Shown here: piece by piece, positions 1 through 7,625 of the stretch
How the letters are laid out: the number at the start of each line of letters is the position of its first letter
How positions within the stretch are numbered: the first letter of the stretch is position 1
From: an uncultured Aquabacterium sp.
GTDB taxonomy: Bacteria; Pseudomonadota; Gammaproteobacteria; Burkholderiales; Burkholderiaceae_C
NCBI RefSeq assembly: GCF_913773725.1
Contig: NZ_CAJYGK010000011.1
Location: 1 to 55,130 of the forward strand
Direction: 5' to 3'
DNA length: 55,130 nucleotides
The notes under the pieces: generated by a model
The model's database searches: none
Seen by the model: the letters and a program-made list of their open reading frames with translations, nothing else
What the model was told of the DNA's origin: nothing
Made by a program: the position numbers and the translations under genes

Positions 1-29
1 ATGCGATGGCCGATTTTTGTTCCCGGCAT
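1..29 (-). CDS. Start of probable FlhC-like partner gene (5' fragment)
   Basis: An ATG at 29-27 on the minus strand directly abuts the TGA stop (32-30) of the FlhD-like gene, and an open frame runs to the window edge for nine codons (MPGTKIGHR). In flagellated enterobacteria and in SXT-type ICEs (SetC/SetD) the FlhD-like gene is followed by an FlhC-like gene. The position and spacing suggest the same here, but nine residues cannot confirm the family. Confidence 0.4.
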
Positions 30-344
30 TCAGCGGGTCACCTGGATGGGATCCAGCGACGGAGGGAAGGGCGGGCGCACCGCAGCGAGCGTGCCGACCA
101 ATGAGGGCGGCGAGTCGACCAATGCGAGAAAGTCGTTCCTGGGCACGAACAGCGATGTGTCGCCGACGGCATGCACGAGAGACCAGATCTCGGACGGCTG
201 CATCGTACGCAGGCGCTCGGCCTGGGTGGCGTGCAGATGGAATTTGCGGCAGGTCTCCACCAGGTCTCGCTGCGCACCCACGAGGATCACGTGGAGCAAT
301 TGCAGGTTGGTGGATTGCACATCGGACAGATGCAGGTGGCGCAT
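30..344 (-). CDS. FlhD-like transcriptional activator (ICE master-regulator type)
   Basis: This 104-residue protein resembles FlhD. An NLQLLHV helix near residue 13 is followed by an Arg/Ala-rich helix, the KFHL segment, the LRTMQPSEIW helix and the TSLFVPRND strand, in the order seen in FlhD (NLSYLLLAQR, FRLG, LTLPQMV, CHFRFD). FlhD acts with FlhC as a DNA-binding activator. In ICEs such as SXT (SetC/SetD) and ICEclc (BisDC), proteins of this type switch on transfer genes. Its stop touches the next ATG, so it is probably translated with that partner. It is divergent from the S24-type repressor at 599. Assignment rests on pattern similarity by eye, so a remote homologue is possible. Confidence 0.65.
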   Translation of the reverse strand: MRHLHLSDVQSTNLQLLHVILVGAQRDLVETCRKFHLHATQAERLRTMQPSEIWSLVHAVGDTSLFVPRNDFLALVDSPPSLVGTLAAVRPPFPPSLDPIQVTR

Positions 345-598
345 GATCGGTTCCTCATATCCCGGTTGTGTGGTTCAACGATGTTTCACGACGTCCTCGG
401 AGCGAGTTGATGGGGGCTTTTGGGGATACAGCATATGCTGCGCTTTGCGCGAAATCCCGCATCCCAAGCTGCGCGCGGAGAGTCCGCAGGACTTGCCACC
501 GACAAATGGCAGCTTTGGAGATTGATTTCGCATTCGCGCACATCCGGTAACAAAAGTAGCAGTACAACACGCGATTTGCGATCGGCAAGGAGACAAGC
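345..598. promoter_or_regulatory. Divergent control region with a 12-bp palindrome
   Basis: This 254-bp gap separates the FlhD-like gene (minus) from the S24-like repressor gene (plus), so both promoters must lie here. A perfect 12-bp palindrome, CAGCATATGCTG, sits at 429-440. It is followed by a short GCGC-ttt-GCGC inverted repeat, which together could form an operator. AAGGAGA at 587-593 is a strong ribosome-binding site for the GTG start at 599. Operator function is inferred from symmetry and location only. Confidence 0.4.
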
Positions 599-1342
599 GT
601 GACACCCATAACCAGTGCAGCGCGCTGCCCCACGAGGCGCGCGCCTACCCCGCGAATGAAAGGGCTTGAAGGTGGCCTGCGTGCCAGGGCTGGGCACATA
701 GGCCGCGAAGCCGCAGAGGTCGATCTCGACCTCGTTCCTGGTGTGCGTGATCGTCTGCATGCCAGACTGGTCGCCATGGGCATACCCGCCACGAAGGAGG
801 TGTCCTATGTGGCCGGCATCACGCAGCGAGCCGCGCAAAGCGTGCGCCGCTGGTTTGATGCACGCGAGCCCGGGTTACCGGACCTCGAATCCTTTGCTCG
901 GCTGTGCATCGGCCTGGGGTGCAGCGCGGACGAGATCATTGGGGCCCTTCATCGCGAAGGGCACGATCCGGCTCGCTGCGCTCACATGGTCCAGATGGCC
1001 AACTGCATTCGCGCGATCACCGATTCGCTGGCCCGCAGGGGCGAACTGGGAATTCCGGTCCGTGTGCCTGGCGACGAAATGGCACCACGCCTGAAGGCCG
1101 GGGACATCGTGTTCGTGAAAACGGCCATCACTCGTATCGAAGGCAATGGCATCTACGCATTCACCCGCGACGACGAACTTCTTATCCGCCGCGTGGAGCA
1201 GCGAATTGACAAGAGCATCGTGCTTCAGTGCGACAACAAGGCCTATCGGGATCATGAATGGAAAGGGGCCGCAGCAGCTGCGCGTTCCGGCGTCAAGCTG
1301 CTTGGCAAAGTCCATGGCGGGATCAGCGTGCAGGTGTTCTGA
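599..1342 (+). CDS. S24/CI-like repressor without the self-cleavage residues
   Basis: This 247-residue protein has an N-terminal helical, presumed DNA-binding part (about 50-125) and a C-terminal S24/LexA-type domain (about 150-245). The usual catalytic Ser motif (GDSMxP) reads GDEMAP, with Glu at residue 160. The usual Lys motif (LLVKRL) reads LLIRRV, with Arg at 187. The fold motifs AGDIVFV and LQCDN remain. Autocleavage after DNA damage is therefore unlikely, unlike SetR or CI. The GTG start is chosen because AAGGAGA lies five bases upstream; an ATG at 656 has no such site. It is divergent from the FlhD-like gene and probably represses that promoter. A hairpin follows its stop. Confidence 0.72.
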   Translation: MTPITSAARCPTRRAPTPRMKGLEGGLRARAGHIGREAAEVDLDLVPGVRDRLHARLVAMGIPATKEVSYVAGITQRAAQSVRRWFDAREPGLPDLESFARLCIGLGCSADEIIGALHREGHDPARCAHMVQMANCIRAITDSLARRGELGIPVRVPGDEMAPRLKAGDIVFVKTAITRIEGNGIYAFTRDDELLIRRVEQRIDKSIVLQCDNKAYRDHEWKGAAAAARSGVKLLGKVHGGISVQVF

Positions 1343-1367
1343 AGGAAGCCATTCTGTGCCAATGGCG

Positions 1368-1398
1368 GGCTGCAGGAGGGATTGACCCTCCTGCAGCC
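1368..1398. terminator. Hairpin between convergent genes
   Basis: A perfect 13-bp inverted repeat (1368-1380 and 1386-1398) with a five-base ATTGA loop lies between the convergent ends of the repressor gene (1342) and the DUF932 gene (1411). There is no long T tract on either side, so it is either a weak bidirectional terminator or a mRNA-stabilising hairpin. The location favours termination of both transcripts. Confidence 0.6.
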
Positions 1399-1410
1399 GC
1401 GACACGTTTC

Positions 1411-2475
1411 TCAGGCGGCTTCGGCCAGCGGCTTCCACTCGGATGCCGACAACTCGATGAGCTTGCCGCCCAGGACCTCGAACTCTGTGGCCCGGTCGTA
1501 GTCCTCGACTTCCTGGCTGAAATGCGTGACCGCGTTCACCAGGCCGTAGCCCGACAGATCACCCCCAGCCACCAGGTGGCGCAGCACCCCTGACCGTTCC
1601 GCTTCGTTGAGCGTATAGCGCTGGGCCAGCACCTCCACGCTGTGCACCGGGTCGCCGACGAGCTTGATGCCCATGGTCCTTTGCATCTTGGCCGCAGCTT
1701 GACGGAACGTCACTTCCGACACCGCTGCCTGCACGACGTCGCGGACCTTGAGGAAGAACGCTTTGTCGTCGGCCTGCAGGGTGTCGTCCTGGTAGACCGT
1801 CACGCCTTCTTCGTCCTGTGCGAGCGAACGGCCGACGTGCGTCTTGCGCAGGGCGCGGTCGGCGACGATGAGGCCGTTGCGGCACACCAGGCGGTAAAGC
1901 AGCGGCTGCACAGACAGCGTGCCCTGGCCCACCTCGGAATTCGAGATAGCGATGCCTGCCTGCACGATGTCGCCGGGCGCCATCTCGAACTTCAGCTGCG
2001 GCGTGACGCACTTGATATACATGCGCGTCTCGGTCAGCTCCACGGACTCGAACCGGAGTTCGGGCAAGCCCTTGAGGATGGGCAGGACATGCACGGCCAG
2101 ATCATAGTTGTCCAGGCGCCGGTAGCGGTCGGACAGCACGGCACGTACCTGTCCGTCGAGGGTGCGCAGCAAGCGCCGGTCGGGCTCGCTTTGCAGCCAG
2201 GTGTTGACGTTGCGGTCCAGCAGTGCCGGCTGGTTCTCGCGCATGCGCTCGAAATAGGCATACGGAATGTTCAGCTTGTCGGCGAGCTGCCGGCGCGCGA
2301 GCGGCGTCACGCCATAGGCTGCCGGTCCGCTTGCCTCCTCGACTACGAGGGTCGTTCCGCCGCCTTCGCTGGTGCTGTGGCGCACCAGTGGCGAGGACAC
2401 TACCAGATCTTTCTTGGTGTCGAGCTGGCGCTCCAACTCCTGGGCCAGATTCAACAGGGTACGTCCGCTTCTCAT
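1411..2475 (-). CDS. DUF932 family protein
   Basis: This 354-residue protein has the DUF932 layout. An N-terminal region contains a PYAYFERM motif, and a central beta-rich region carries the VRAVLSDRYRRLDN motif and an LVCRNGL motif. A helical tail follows. The family is common on conjugative plasmids and ICEs next to replication and partition genes; its biochemical function is unknown. It is the last gene of a minus-strand run that starts at 5239, separated from the primase gene by a 261-bp leader rich in inverted repeats. The leader may give it its own promoter or message control. Confidence 0.85.
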   Translation of the reverse strand: MRSGRTLLNLAQELERQLDTKKDLVVSSPLVRHSTSEGGGTTLVVEEASGPAAYGVTPLARRQLADKLNIPYAYFERMRENQPALLDRNVNTWLQSEPDRRLLRTLDGQVRAVLSDRYRRLDNYDLAVHVLPILKGLPELRFESVELTETRMYIKCVTPQLKFEMAPGDIVQAGIAISNSEVGQGTLSVQPLLYRLVCRNGLIVADRALRKTHVGRSLAQDEEGVTVYQDDTLQADDKAFFLKVRDVVQAAVSEVTFRQAAAKMQRTMGIKLVGDPVHSVEVLAQRYTLNEAERSGVLRHLVAGGDLSGYGLVNAVTHFSQEVEDYDRATEFEVLGGKLIELSASEWKPLAEAA

Positions 2476-2736
2476 GACAATCTCCTTCGGAGAGAAAGAA
2501 GCGGGGACGGCAGAGCCCCGGCGGGGATGCGCATCCCCGCATGGGCTGATGAAGGACCGGCGTGAGCCGGCCCGCGATCGCGCAATCTGGTTGCGCGCAG
2601 AACTCCCAGGCTGCCTTCGCCGCGTGAACGGCCTGGTCTGGCAGCGACCAGGGGAGACACCTTTTCAGCGCAGACGCGCGGGAGGCGAATCTGCGTTGAA
2701 AAGGCGGGATGGGCGAGATGCCCATCCCAGCAAGGG
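2476..2736. repeat. Leader of the DUF932 gene with two strong inverted repeats
   Basis: This non-coding stretch lies between the primase and DUF932 genes, both on the minus strand. It holds a perfect 20-bp palindrome at 2521-2540 (half-site GCGGGGATGC) and a 9-bp inverted repeat with a five-base loop at 2706-2714 and 2720-2728 (GGGATGGGC). A third, weaker GCCGGC-rich repeat lies near 2560. Together they could fold the 5' leader of the DUF932 message or bind a dimeric regulator. No open frame with a ribosome-binding site is visible. Confidence 0.5.
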
Positions 2737-3741
2737 TCACGCGGCCTGCAACAGCAGGGCTTCCTGCCGCTGCCGCCAGACGTCGGCCCAGTCGGAGCCG
2801 ATGCGCCGGGGCAGATGCGGGCGCACTTCGCGGCGACCGCGGTGACAGGGCTCCCTCATGAGTCGGCGGGCGAGCGCGTAGGTGCTGGCTTGGCCGGTGA
2901 AGTCGCCGTCGGCATCGTTGTCGCCGTAGATGCCCACGCTGACGACTGTCTCGGGGATCCAGATCTTTTCGAGGTTGCCTGCGCTGAGTGCGCACCACAC
3001 GGGCCTGCCGGTCGCCAGGAACACCGCGATGCCGGTCTCGATGCCTTCGCAGACCGCGAGGTCGTCGGTCGCTTCGGCCAGCCGCACGGCGGCACCAGCA
3101 AAGCCACTGCTCAGCACCTTCTTTGCATCTGGCGCATCGAGCTTTCGGCCATCGCGCAGGTAGGTGCGGTGCAGCGTCACCGCGCCTTGCGCGTCCTGCA
3201 CGCTGGCCAGCATGGCGGGGTATTCGGCGACCTTGCGGGACTTGGCAGCGCCCTCCTTCTGGTAGTAGCCCAGCGCGGGGTGGAAACGCAGCGAGGGCGG
3301 ATAGGTACGGAGCGCGAGTCCTCGGCCACGCAGGTAGCGGTCCACCTCGTCGCCGAGGGTGATGGGGCGCGCCTCGTTCCAGATGCGCTGCGCAAGCTTC
3401 TTCATCCGGTCCGGCGTCGGCTCATCGGCCGGCCTGGCCGGAGGCAGAACCCCCAGCAGTTTCTCGACGGCGCACAGCGCGGTGTGGAAGTCCATTCCCT
3501 TGCAGGCCTGCAGCAGCTTGAAGCCGCCGCCTGGACCGCACTTGCGGCAGTGGTAGTTCCCTTCGCCGAATTTGTCGGTGTACTGGAACCGGTCCTCTCC
3601 GTCGCGGCACACGGGGCAGGCCATGGGCTTGCGTTTGAGCATGCGCTCGTGGATCCCCATGGCACCGAGAATCTCGGTCCAGCGCCCGTGCGCGCGACGT
3701 TTGACGGCGTCCACGCGAGCGGTGTATTCAGCGTTCAGCAT
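2737..3741 (-). CDS. Zinc-ribbon and Toprim domain DNA primase-like protein
   Basis: This 334-residue protein begins with a four-Cys zinc ribbon (Cys42, Cys45, Cys65, Cys68) like that of phage P4/T7-type primases. A Toprim domain follows in the second half (VCEGIETG with the catalytic Glu near residue 218, then YGDNDADG with the acidic triad). No helicase domain is present. Such proteins prime replication of mobile elements, often in ICEs next to DUF932. The start overlaps the end of the small gene at 3728-3913 by 14 bases, which suggests coupled translation. It acts in the cytoplasm on single-stranded DNA. Family assignment is firm; the exact role in ICE replication is inferred. Confidence 0.82.
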   Translation of the reverse strand: MLNAEYTARVDAVKRRAHGRWTEILGAMGIHERMLKRKPMACPVCRDGEDRFQYTDKFGEGNYHCRKCGPGGGFKLLQACKGMDFHTALCAVEKLLGVLPPARPADEPTPDRMKKLAQRIWNEARPITLGDEVDRYLRGRGLALRTYPPSLRFHPALGYYQKEGAAKSRKVAEYPAMLASVQDAQGAVTLHRTYLRDGRKLDAPDAKKVLSSGFAGAAVRLAEATDDLAVCEGIETGIAVFLATGRPVWCALSAGNLEKIWIPETVVSVGIYGDNDADGDFTGQASTYALARRLMREPCHRGRREVRPHLPRRIGSDWADVWRQRQEALLLQAA

Positions 3742-3913
3742 GGCGGTCTCCCTCCTGCTTCCGCTTTTCGGCGTGGTGGCCGGCCGTGATGGGGCGCGCG
3801 CCTGCCTGCCGGGTGTTCTTCACCAGGTCGGTGACCGGCGTGGGCCGGTCGGCGAAGGCACCGCGCTCAGGGCGCAGGATGCCTTCTTGCTTGATGCGTA
3901 TTTGGATCTTCAT
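3728..3913 (-). CDS. Small basic protein, unknown function
   Basis: This gene encodes 61 residues starting MKIQIRIKQEG and ending HAER, rich in Lys, Arg and Gln. An AGGAGAT ribosome-binding site lies just upstream of the ATG, which supports translation. Its end overlaps the primase start by 14 bases in a different frame, so the two are probably coupled. No known domain is recognised. It belongs to the minus-strand ICE gene run from 5239 to 2737. Confidence 0.6.
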   Translation of the reverse strand: MKIQIRIKQEGILRPERGAFADRPTPVTDLVKNTRQAGARPITAGHHAEKRKQEGDRHAER

Positions 3914-3977
3914 GGAGATCTCCTGTGAGGCCAAGGCTCCGTCCCCAGCGGGATGACCCGCTGGCGAGTAGCGAAAA

Positions 3978-4306
3978 TCAGGCGCTGCCGTCGATGTCGA
4001 GGGACACCGATGCAGTGAACAGCTGGCCGCAGGCCAGTGCCTGGGCCAGGCCGTGCTGCTCGAAACTCGGGGAAGCAGGTGCCGACTGTCCAGGATGTCG
4101 CCGTGCACGTCCAGGCGCTCGACCTTGAATCCCAGCGGGTGCCAGTGCACGCGGTAGATCAGCCGGTCGGCACCGGCAATGACGAAGGCCCTGCCGGCCT
4201 GGCCGGTCACGACTTCGCTTTCCTTGACGAGGTATTCGATGTCGTCCAGCGCCCTGACGGGAAGCAAGGCCTCCGACGGGTTCGGGTGGCGTGCGGCATA
4301 GTGCAT
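3978..4306 (-). pseudogene. Small ICE gene broken by a frameshift
   Basis: The frame starting MHYAARHPNPSEALLP at 4306 reads sensibly through FVIAGADRLIYRVHWH and LDVHGDILDSRHLLP. Near 4069-4072 (a run of four G on the plus strand) the coding sense moves to another frame, continuing SFEQHGLAQALACGQL to a TGA at 3980-3978. A single missing base explains this. The total of 329 nt is not a multiple of three. The homopolymer makes a sequencing error as likely as a true mutation. Function is unknown; it lies between a small membrane protein gene and the 61-residue gene of the same run. Confidence 0.6.
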
Positions 4307-4317
4307 GGTTCGACCCT

Positions 4318-4566
4318 TCATTCGTTGTCCGGCCCACAGGCCGGGCGAGAAATCGCCGCCGTGGTGCCGAGGCGAACAGTCCGTGCGTCGGCCGCAAGCG
4401 GCGGTGTTCCTTCCGCTGCCACGCCCGCGGGCGCAGAGCAGTGAGACGGCGTGTCCTCGCGCATGGCTTCTTCCATCGCGATGGCATCCTGGTAGTCCAG
4501 ATGGCCGGCGAACCCGTAGGCCACGAAGATCGCCAGGAGGCAGAAAACGTCCTTCCATTCGGTCAT
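4318..4566 (-). CDS. Small single-span membrane protein
   Basis: This 82-residue protein begins MTEWKDVFCLLAIFVAYGFA, with one hydrophobic segment at about residues 7-21. A polar, Ala- and Pro-rich tail follows, which probably faces the periplasm or cytoplasm. It lies 11 bases upstream of the frameshifted gene and 70 bases downstream of the 200-residue gene. No family is recognised. Small membrane proteins of this kind are common among ICE accessory genes. Confidence 0.6.
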   Translation of the reverse strand: MTEWKDVFCLLAIFVAYGFAGHLDYQDAIAMEEAMREDTPSHCSAPAGVAAEGTPPLAADARTVRLGTTAAISRPACGPDNE

Positions 4567-4636
4567 GGTGGACTCCTTTCAAGTTGCAGGGTGGGGCGGG
4601 GCGCGCCCCACGGATTGGGGTTTCAGGCCGGAGCAG

Positions 4637-5239
4637 TCAGGCGAAAAGATCGCCCTCGAGGGCAGTGCGCCGGATCGCTTCGTTGATCCACTGGGGGTTG
4701 CGGGCCAGACGGGACTCGATCCATTCGGGGTGGTCCACGATGGCCTCACGCACCCAGCTCGGGTAGCGCATCAGGGTTTGGCGCAGCCAGCTGCGCATGG
4801 CACAGCGGATGACGTCCCGGACTTCCTCGACGTCGACCAAGCCGCAATACGGCAGGGGCGACAAAGGGCTGCAGCCCACCACGCGAAGGCAGGAGACGAA
4901 ACTGAATGGCTTGCGATCCTTCTCGCGCTCGGTGAACACCCAGCGCAGCGTGTCGAACTTATCTTCGAGCGGTGTCTCGGGATCTGCCAGTCGGCCGATC
5001 TCCTTGAGCAGCCGCCAGTGCAGCAGCACGATGTCTTCCTCGCTCCATTCGACGGGGGACCTGTCGTCGGGGTCATCGAGCATTGCCGCGGCAGTTGCGA
5101 GTGGAACGACGTGCGCATTTCCAGCCTGCAGCCGTTCGAGCAGGACCTGGAAGGCCGTCCGCTCGGCGTGCATGCCTTCGGACAGGATTCCCATCGGCGG
5201 GCAAGTACGGATCTCGGATGAGATGCTGGGGCTCAGCAT
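4637..5239 (-). CDS. Conserved-looking ICE protein of unknown function
   Basis: This 200-residue, mostly helical, acidic protein has a distinctive C-terminal run of short repeating units (YPSWVREAI, HPEWIESRL, NPQWINEAI), each about 12 residues with an aromatic at a fixed place. This suggests a small helical repeat. No catalytic motif is seen. It is the first gene of the minus-strand run, so its promoter should lie in 5240-5733. The function is not known. Confidence 0.65.
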   Translation of the reverse strand: MLSPSISSEIRTCPPMGILSEGMHAERTAFQVLLERLQAGNAHVVPLATAAAMLDDPDDRSPVEWSEEDIVLLHWRLLKEIGRLADPETPLEDKFDTLRWVFTEREKDRKPFSFVSCLRVVGCSPLSPLPYCGLVDVEEVRDVIRCAMRSWLRQTLMRYPSWVREAIVDHPEWIESRLARNPQWINEAIRRTALEGDLFA

Positions 5240-5733
5240 GGTTGGCTCCTTGGGATGACGGCAGGAGCCAACGCACCGATCTAGGGGCTGTTAGCCCCCA
5301 GGGGGTGGATGAATGAACGGATCCGTGTGGCGGATCAGGGATTCCAAGGCTGGCTTGGACACGGCGCGATGCGCCGTGGGACCGGTGCGCCAGCGACCGG
5401 CAGGGAGAAAGCTTTCGGCGCCAGGCCGAGGGCGTGACTGCCCCCAGGCTGGCCTCGAAAGCCGCCGACCGGAAGCATTGGTTAGAGACAGCGATCCAGA
5501 GCGTGTCGCGCTCAGACCGTGCCGGCGGAACTCCAGGGCTTGCCAGGGGGTGCAGGGCCAGCTACTGCATGCCTCCCACGGTAGGGGCCGAACCCTTATG
5601 CGTCAATGCCCGAAGCGCCATCCGCCCACCCCGATGCCGAAAGCAGCCCGACTTCGTGGCCGTTTCGCGTGGCGATGCGCCAAGGTCTTGCCGATCATTT
5701 CTCCGAAGCTCGTTGCACCAGGAGAAGATGACT
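5240..5733. other. Divergent non-coding region
   Basis: This stretch of 494 bases separates the divergent 200-residue gene and the AcaB/DUF1845-like gene. A small hairpin (GGGGCT-gtt-AGCCCC) lies at 5284-5298 in the leader of the minus-strand run. The frame of the downstream gene stays open far upstream, but no ribosome-binding site supports an earlier start. Otherwise I see no gene here. Confidence 0.4.
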
Positions 5734-6513
5734 ATGGCCGACCTCGATTTCGTCAAGCACGACCAGGGGGGTGTCAATGCCCGCATCCTTGCCCGAGAAA
5801 CCAAGGCCGACTTCCGGCGAGTGGAGGCCGCGAGCCTGAAAATCAAGGCCAGCTTTGCGAGCGCCGAGGGGAAGCGCCTGTTCATCCGGTACTTCAATAC
5901 CTTTCAACTGGGCATCCATTTCATCTCGGTGATCTCACGAACCCGGCTCAATCATGAAGACGTCGCGAAGGTCGAGACGCTCATCCGAGAACAGGTGGAC
6001 AAGGTTGCCGAGCAACTGAACCAAGCTATTGACGGGGCCGAGGCTCTGTTTAAAGCCAACGGCATCACGAGCGTCGCTACCTATGACACGGTTGCCCTGG
6101 AACTGGAGGTGGGCGTGCTGTCCTCCAGCAGTCGCAGGTATCTTGAGATCCTGGGCAAGTTGGATCAATTGATGCCTTTGCTGCAGACCCTGGAAATCCA
6201 TGAGGTCATCACAGCGCAGGCAGTCGACATCGAGCGGGCTGCGCTCAAACGCAGGGTGCGCGACGTCGCGAACGGTGCCCGAAATCTGGCGTCGCGGTTG
6301 CGGCGCGAGATGAATGCACTAGATAGTCGTCGCCCAGCCAGCGACATGGAAATGATGGCAGATGCACAAGAGCCTAGCGGTGGAGCAGGACAGGGTGACG
6401 TCGGCAGCCTGACTGAGTTTCCAAGGGAACACGAGGGTCTTGCCGGGGCTGGCGCTGCTACTGGGAGGTTGGAAGACCCAAAGCGCGATGAGCTCACAGC
6501 GGATCCCCAGTAG
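5734..6513 (+). CDS. AcaB/DUF1845-like ICE regulatory protein
   Basis: The 259-residue product starts MADLDFVKHDQGG. It is strongly helical, with the features RDFRRVEAA-like helix near 25, YFNTFQLGIHF near 50, a middle segment ATYDTVALELEV, LDQLMPLLQTLEI and a C-terminal VANGARNL helix, then a disordered Gly/Glu tail. This resembles the DUF1845 (AcaB-like) proteins found in ICEs and IncA/C plasmids, where AcaB takes part in control of transfer genes. AGGAG at 5720-5724 fits the ATG at 5734 (nine bases) better than the ATG at 5728. The family call is from memory of pattern, so moderate. Confidence 0.55.
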   Translation: MADLDFVKHDQGGVNARILARETKADFRRVEAASLKIKASFASAEGKRLFIRYFNTFQLGIHFISVISRTRLNHEDVAKVETLIREQVDKVAEQLNQAIDGAEALFKANGITSVATYDTVALELEVGVLSSSSRRYLEILGKLDQLMPLLQTLEIHEVITAQAVDIERAALKRRVRDVANGARNLASRLRREMNALDSRRPASDMEMMADAQEPSGGAGQGDVGSLTEFPREHEGLAGAGAATGRLEDPKRDELTADPQ

Positions 6514-6902
6514 AGAGAAGGCATCGCCATGCACAAACGGAAGCGCTTGCGAGGGTTTTTCTCCGCACTGCTCATACTAGGGCGCCAGCAAGCACGTGAA
6601 GCTTGTAGAGTAGACGGCAGCAATGGAGATGCTCATCGGGCCTTCCATTGCCCGCCCAGCAAGATGGGCACGTCGCAGTCGTCACCTGCCTGCTGACAGC
6701 CTTGGGAGGCTTCCTGAAGTGTGCTGGCGATTCGTGCATGCGCGCGCGTCGTCCCACGTCTCCCCCTCTTTGCCCGACCGGACCGTCGGCAAAGATGCGT
6801 AAGTCCTGCGTTCCTTGGCAGCGGAACCCTTTCGACCAACACCGCTGCGACAGAGCTGGTTATCCCTCAGATCTCGGACATAGATCCGGGAAAGGAATGA
6901 TC
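6514..6902. other. Gap with one possible 55-residue ORF
   Basis: This 389-base gap lies before the AlpA gene. An ATG at 6529, with a GAGAAGG-like site nearby, opens a 55-codon frame to 6696 (begins MHKRKRLRGFFSALL). It has a basic start and a short hydrophobic stretch. It could be a small membrane peptide or chance; no family is recognised. Nothing else is seen. Confidence 0.25.
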
Positions 6903-7139
6903 ATGCAAGACACTTCTTCGCTTAAGCCCGTGCGCTCCGGCCAGTACACCGATCTCATGACGCTACCCCACACTGGCTTTGTGCGCCAGAGCCTGCTGCT
7001 CAGATTCGTACCATTTTCCAAATCAACGCTCTGGAGGCGGGTGAAGGCGGGTCTGTTCCCTGCGCCTGTCCGGATTTCCGTCGGCATAACGGCATGGCGG
7101 GCAGAAGATGTCCGTCACTGGATCGCGGAGCAGAAATAG
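6903..7139 (+). CDS. AlpA-family phage/ICE regulator
   Basis: This 78-residue protein has a MerR-like winged-helix layout. It contains GFVRQSLLLRFVPFSKSTLW (recognition helix region), then RRVKAGLFPAPVRI and the closing WRAEDVRHWI, the hallmark order of AlpA/excisionase-type proteins. Such proteins activate the integrase or act as a directionality factor in prophages and ICEs. The ATG at 6903 is preferred over 6897 because AAGGA at 6892-6896 is then six bases away. No integrase is nearby, so its target lies outside the window or at the other end of the element. Confidence 0.85.
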   Translation: MQDTSSLKPVRSGQYTDLMTLPHTGFVRQSLLLRFVPFSKSTLWRRVKAGLFPAPVRISVGITAWRAEDVRHWIAEQK

Positions 7140-7625
7140 CCGCGTATTGATAGCTTGGTAGGCAAGAGGTACATCCCCATTCTCCTGCAAGGTAAGTAGG
7201 GGAGGCGGGGCGATACAGCCTCGAATCTATTGCATGAAGGGGCGGAGTAAGACTTGGATCGCTGGCGGTGCAGGGCGAGCGCGAGGTGGAGCCAATCCTG
7301 AGAGCCTGCGCAAGATTTTGTTTGCAGCGCGAAGTAGAGGGAGAGATCGCTGAGCACACAGTCGGTTGCGTGTCAGCGTGCAAGCGGTCTGTCCGCCTCT
7401 GAGAGGAAGTCGGATGATTTCCTTGAAGAATTCCGAGAAAATTCCATATTTGCCAAACTCACGTGCAGGCCCTGCACCCGATCGAAGGCCCCATCGGCGA
7501 CGAAACGCATGATGTCCCAGCTGCCGCGCAGGGCCGTCCAGCCCCCCGCCGTCCTCGTCGAACGCTAGTCCGTTGACGCGGCCTGAGCCCTTGGCCACCT
7601 TCCCCGACAATTAGCTCCGCGCCTG
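7140..7625. other. Probable ICE-chromosome junction region with a degraded ORF
   Basis: This stretch of 486 bases separates the last ICE-type gene from panC. On the minus strand from about 7610, a frame reads GKVAKGSGRVNGLAFDEDGG and, after a shift at a run of six G, continues WTALRGSWDIMRFVADGAF until about 7456, where sense is lost. This looks like the truncated start of a chromosomal gene once divergent from panC. I do not recognise its family. No tRNA, direct repeat or integrase site could be identified by eye. Confidence 0.35.

Noticed and set aside
3728..4582. A single 284-codon minus-strand gene
   Set aside because: Its ends belong to separate small genes with their own starts; the middle is the frameshifted gene.
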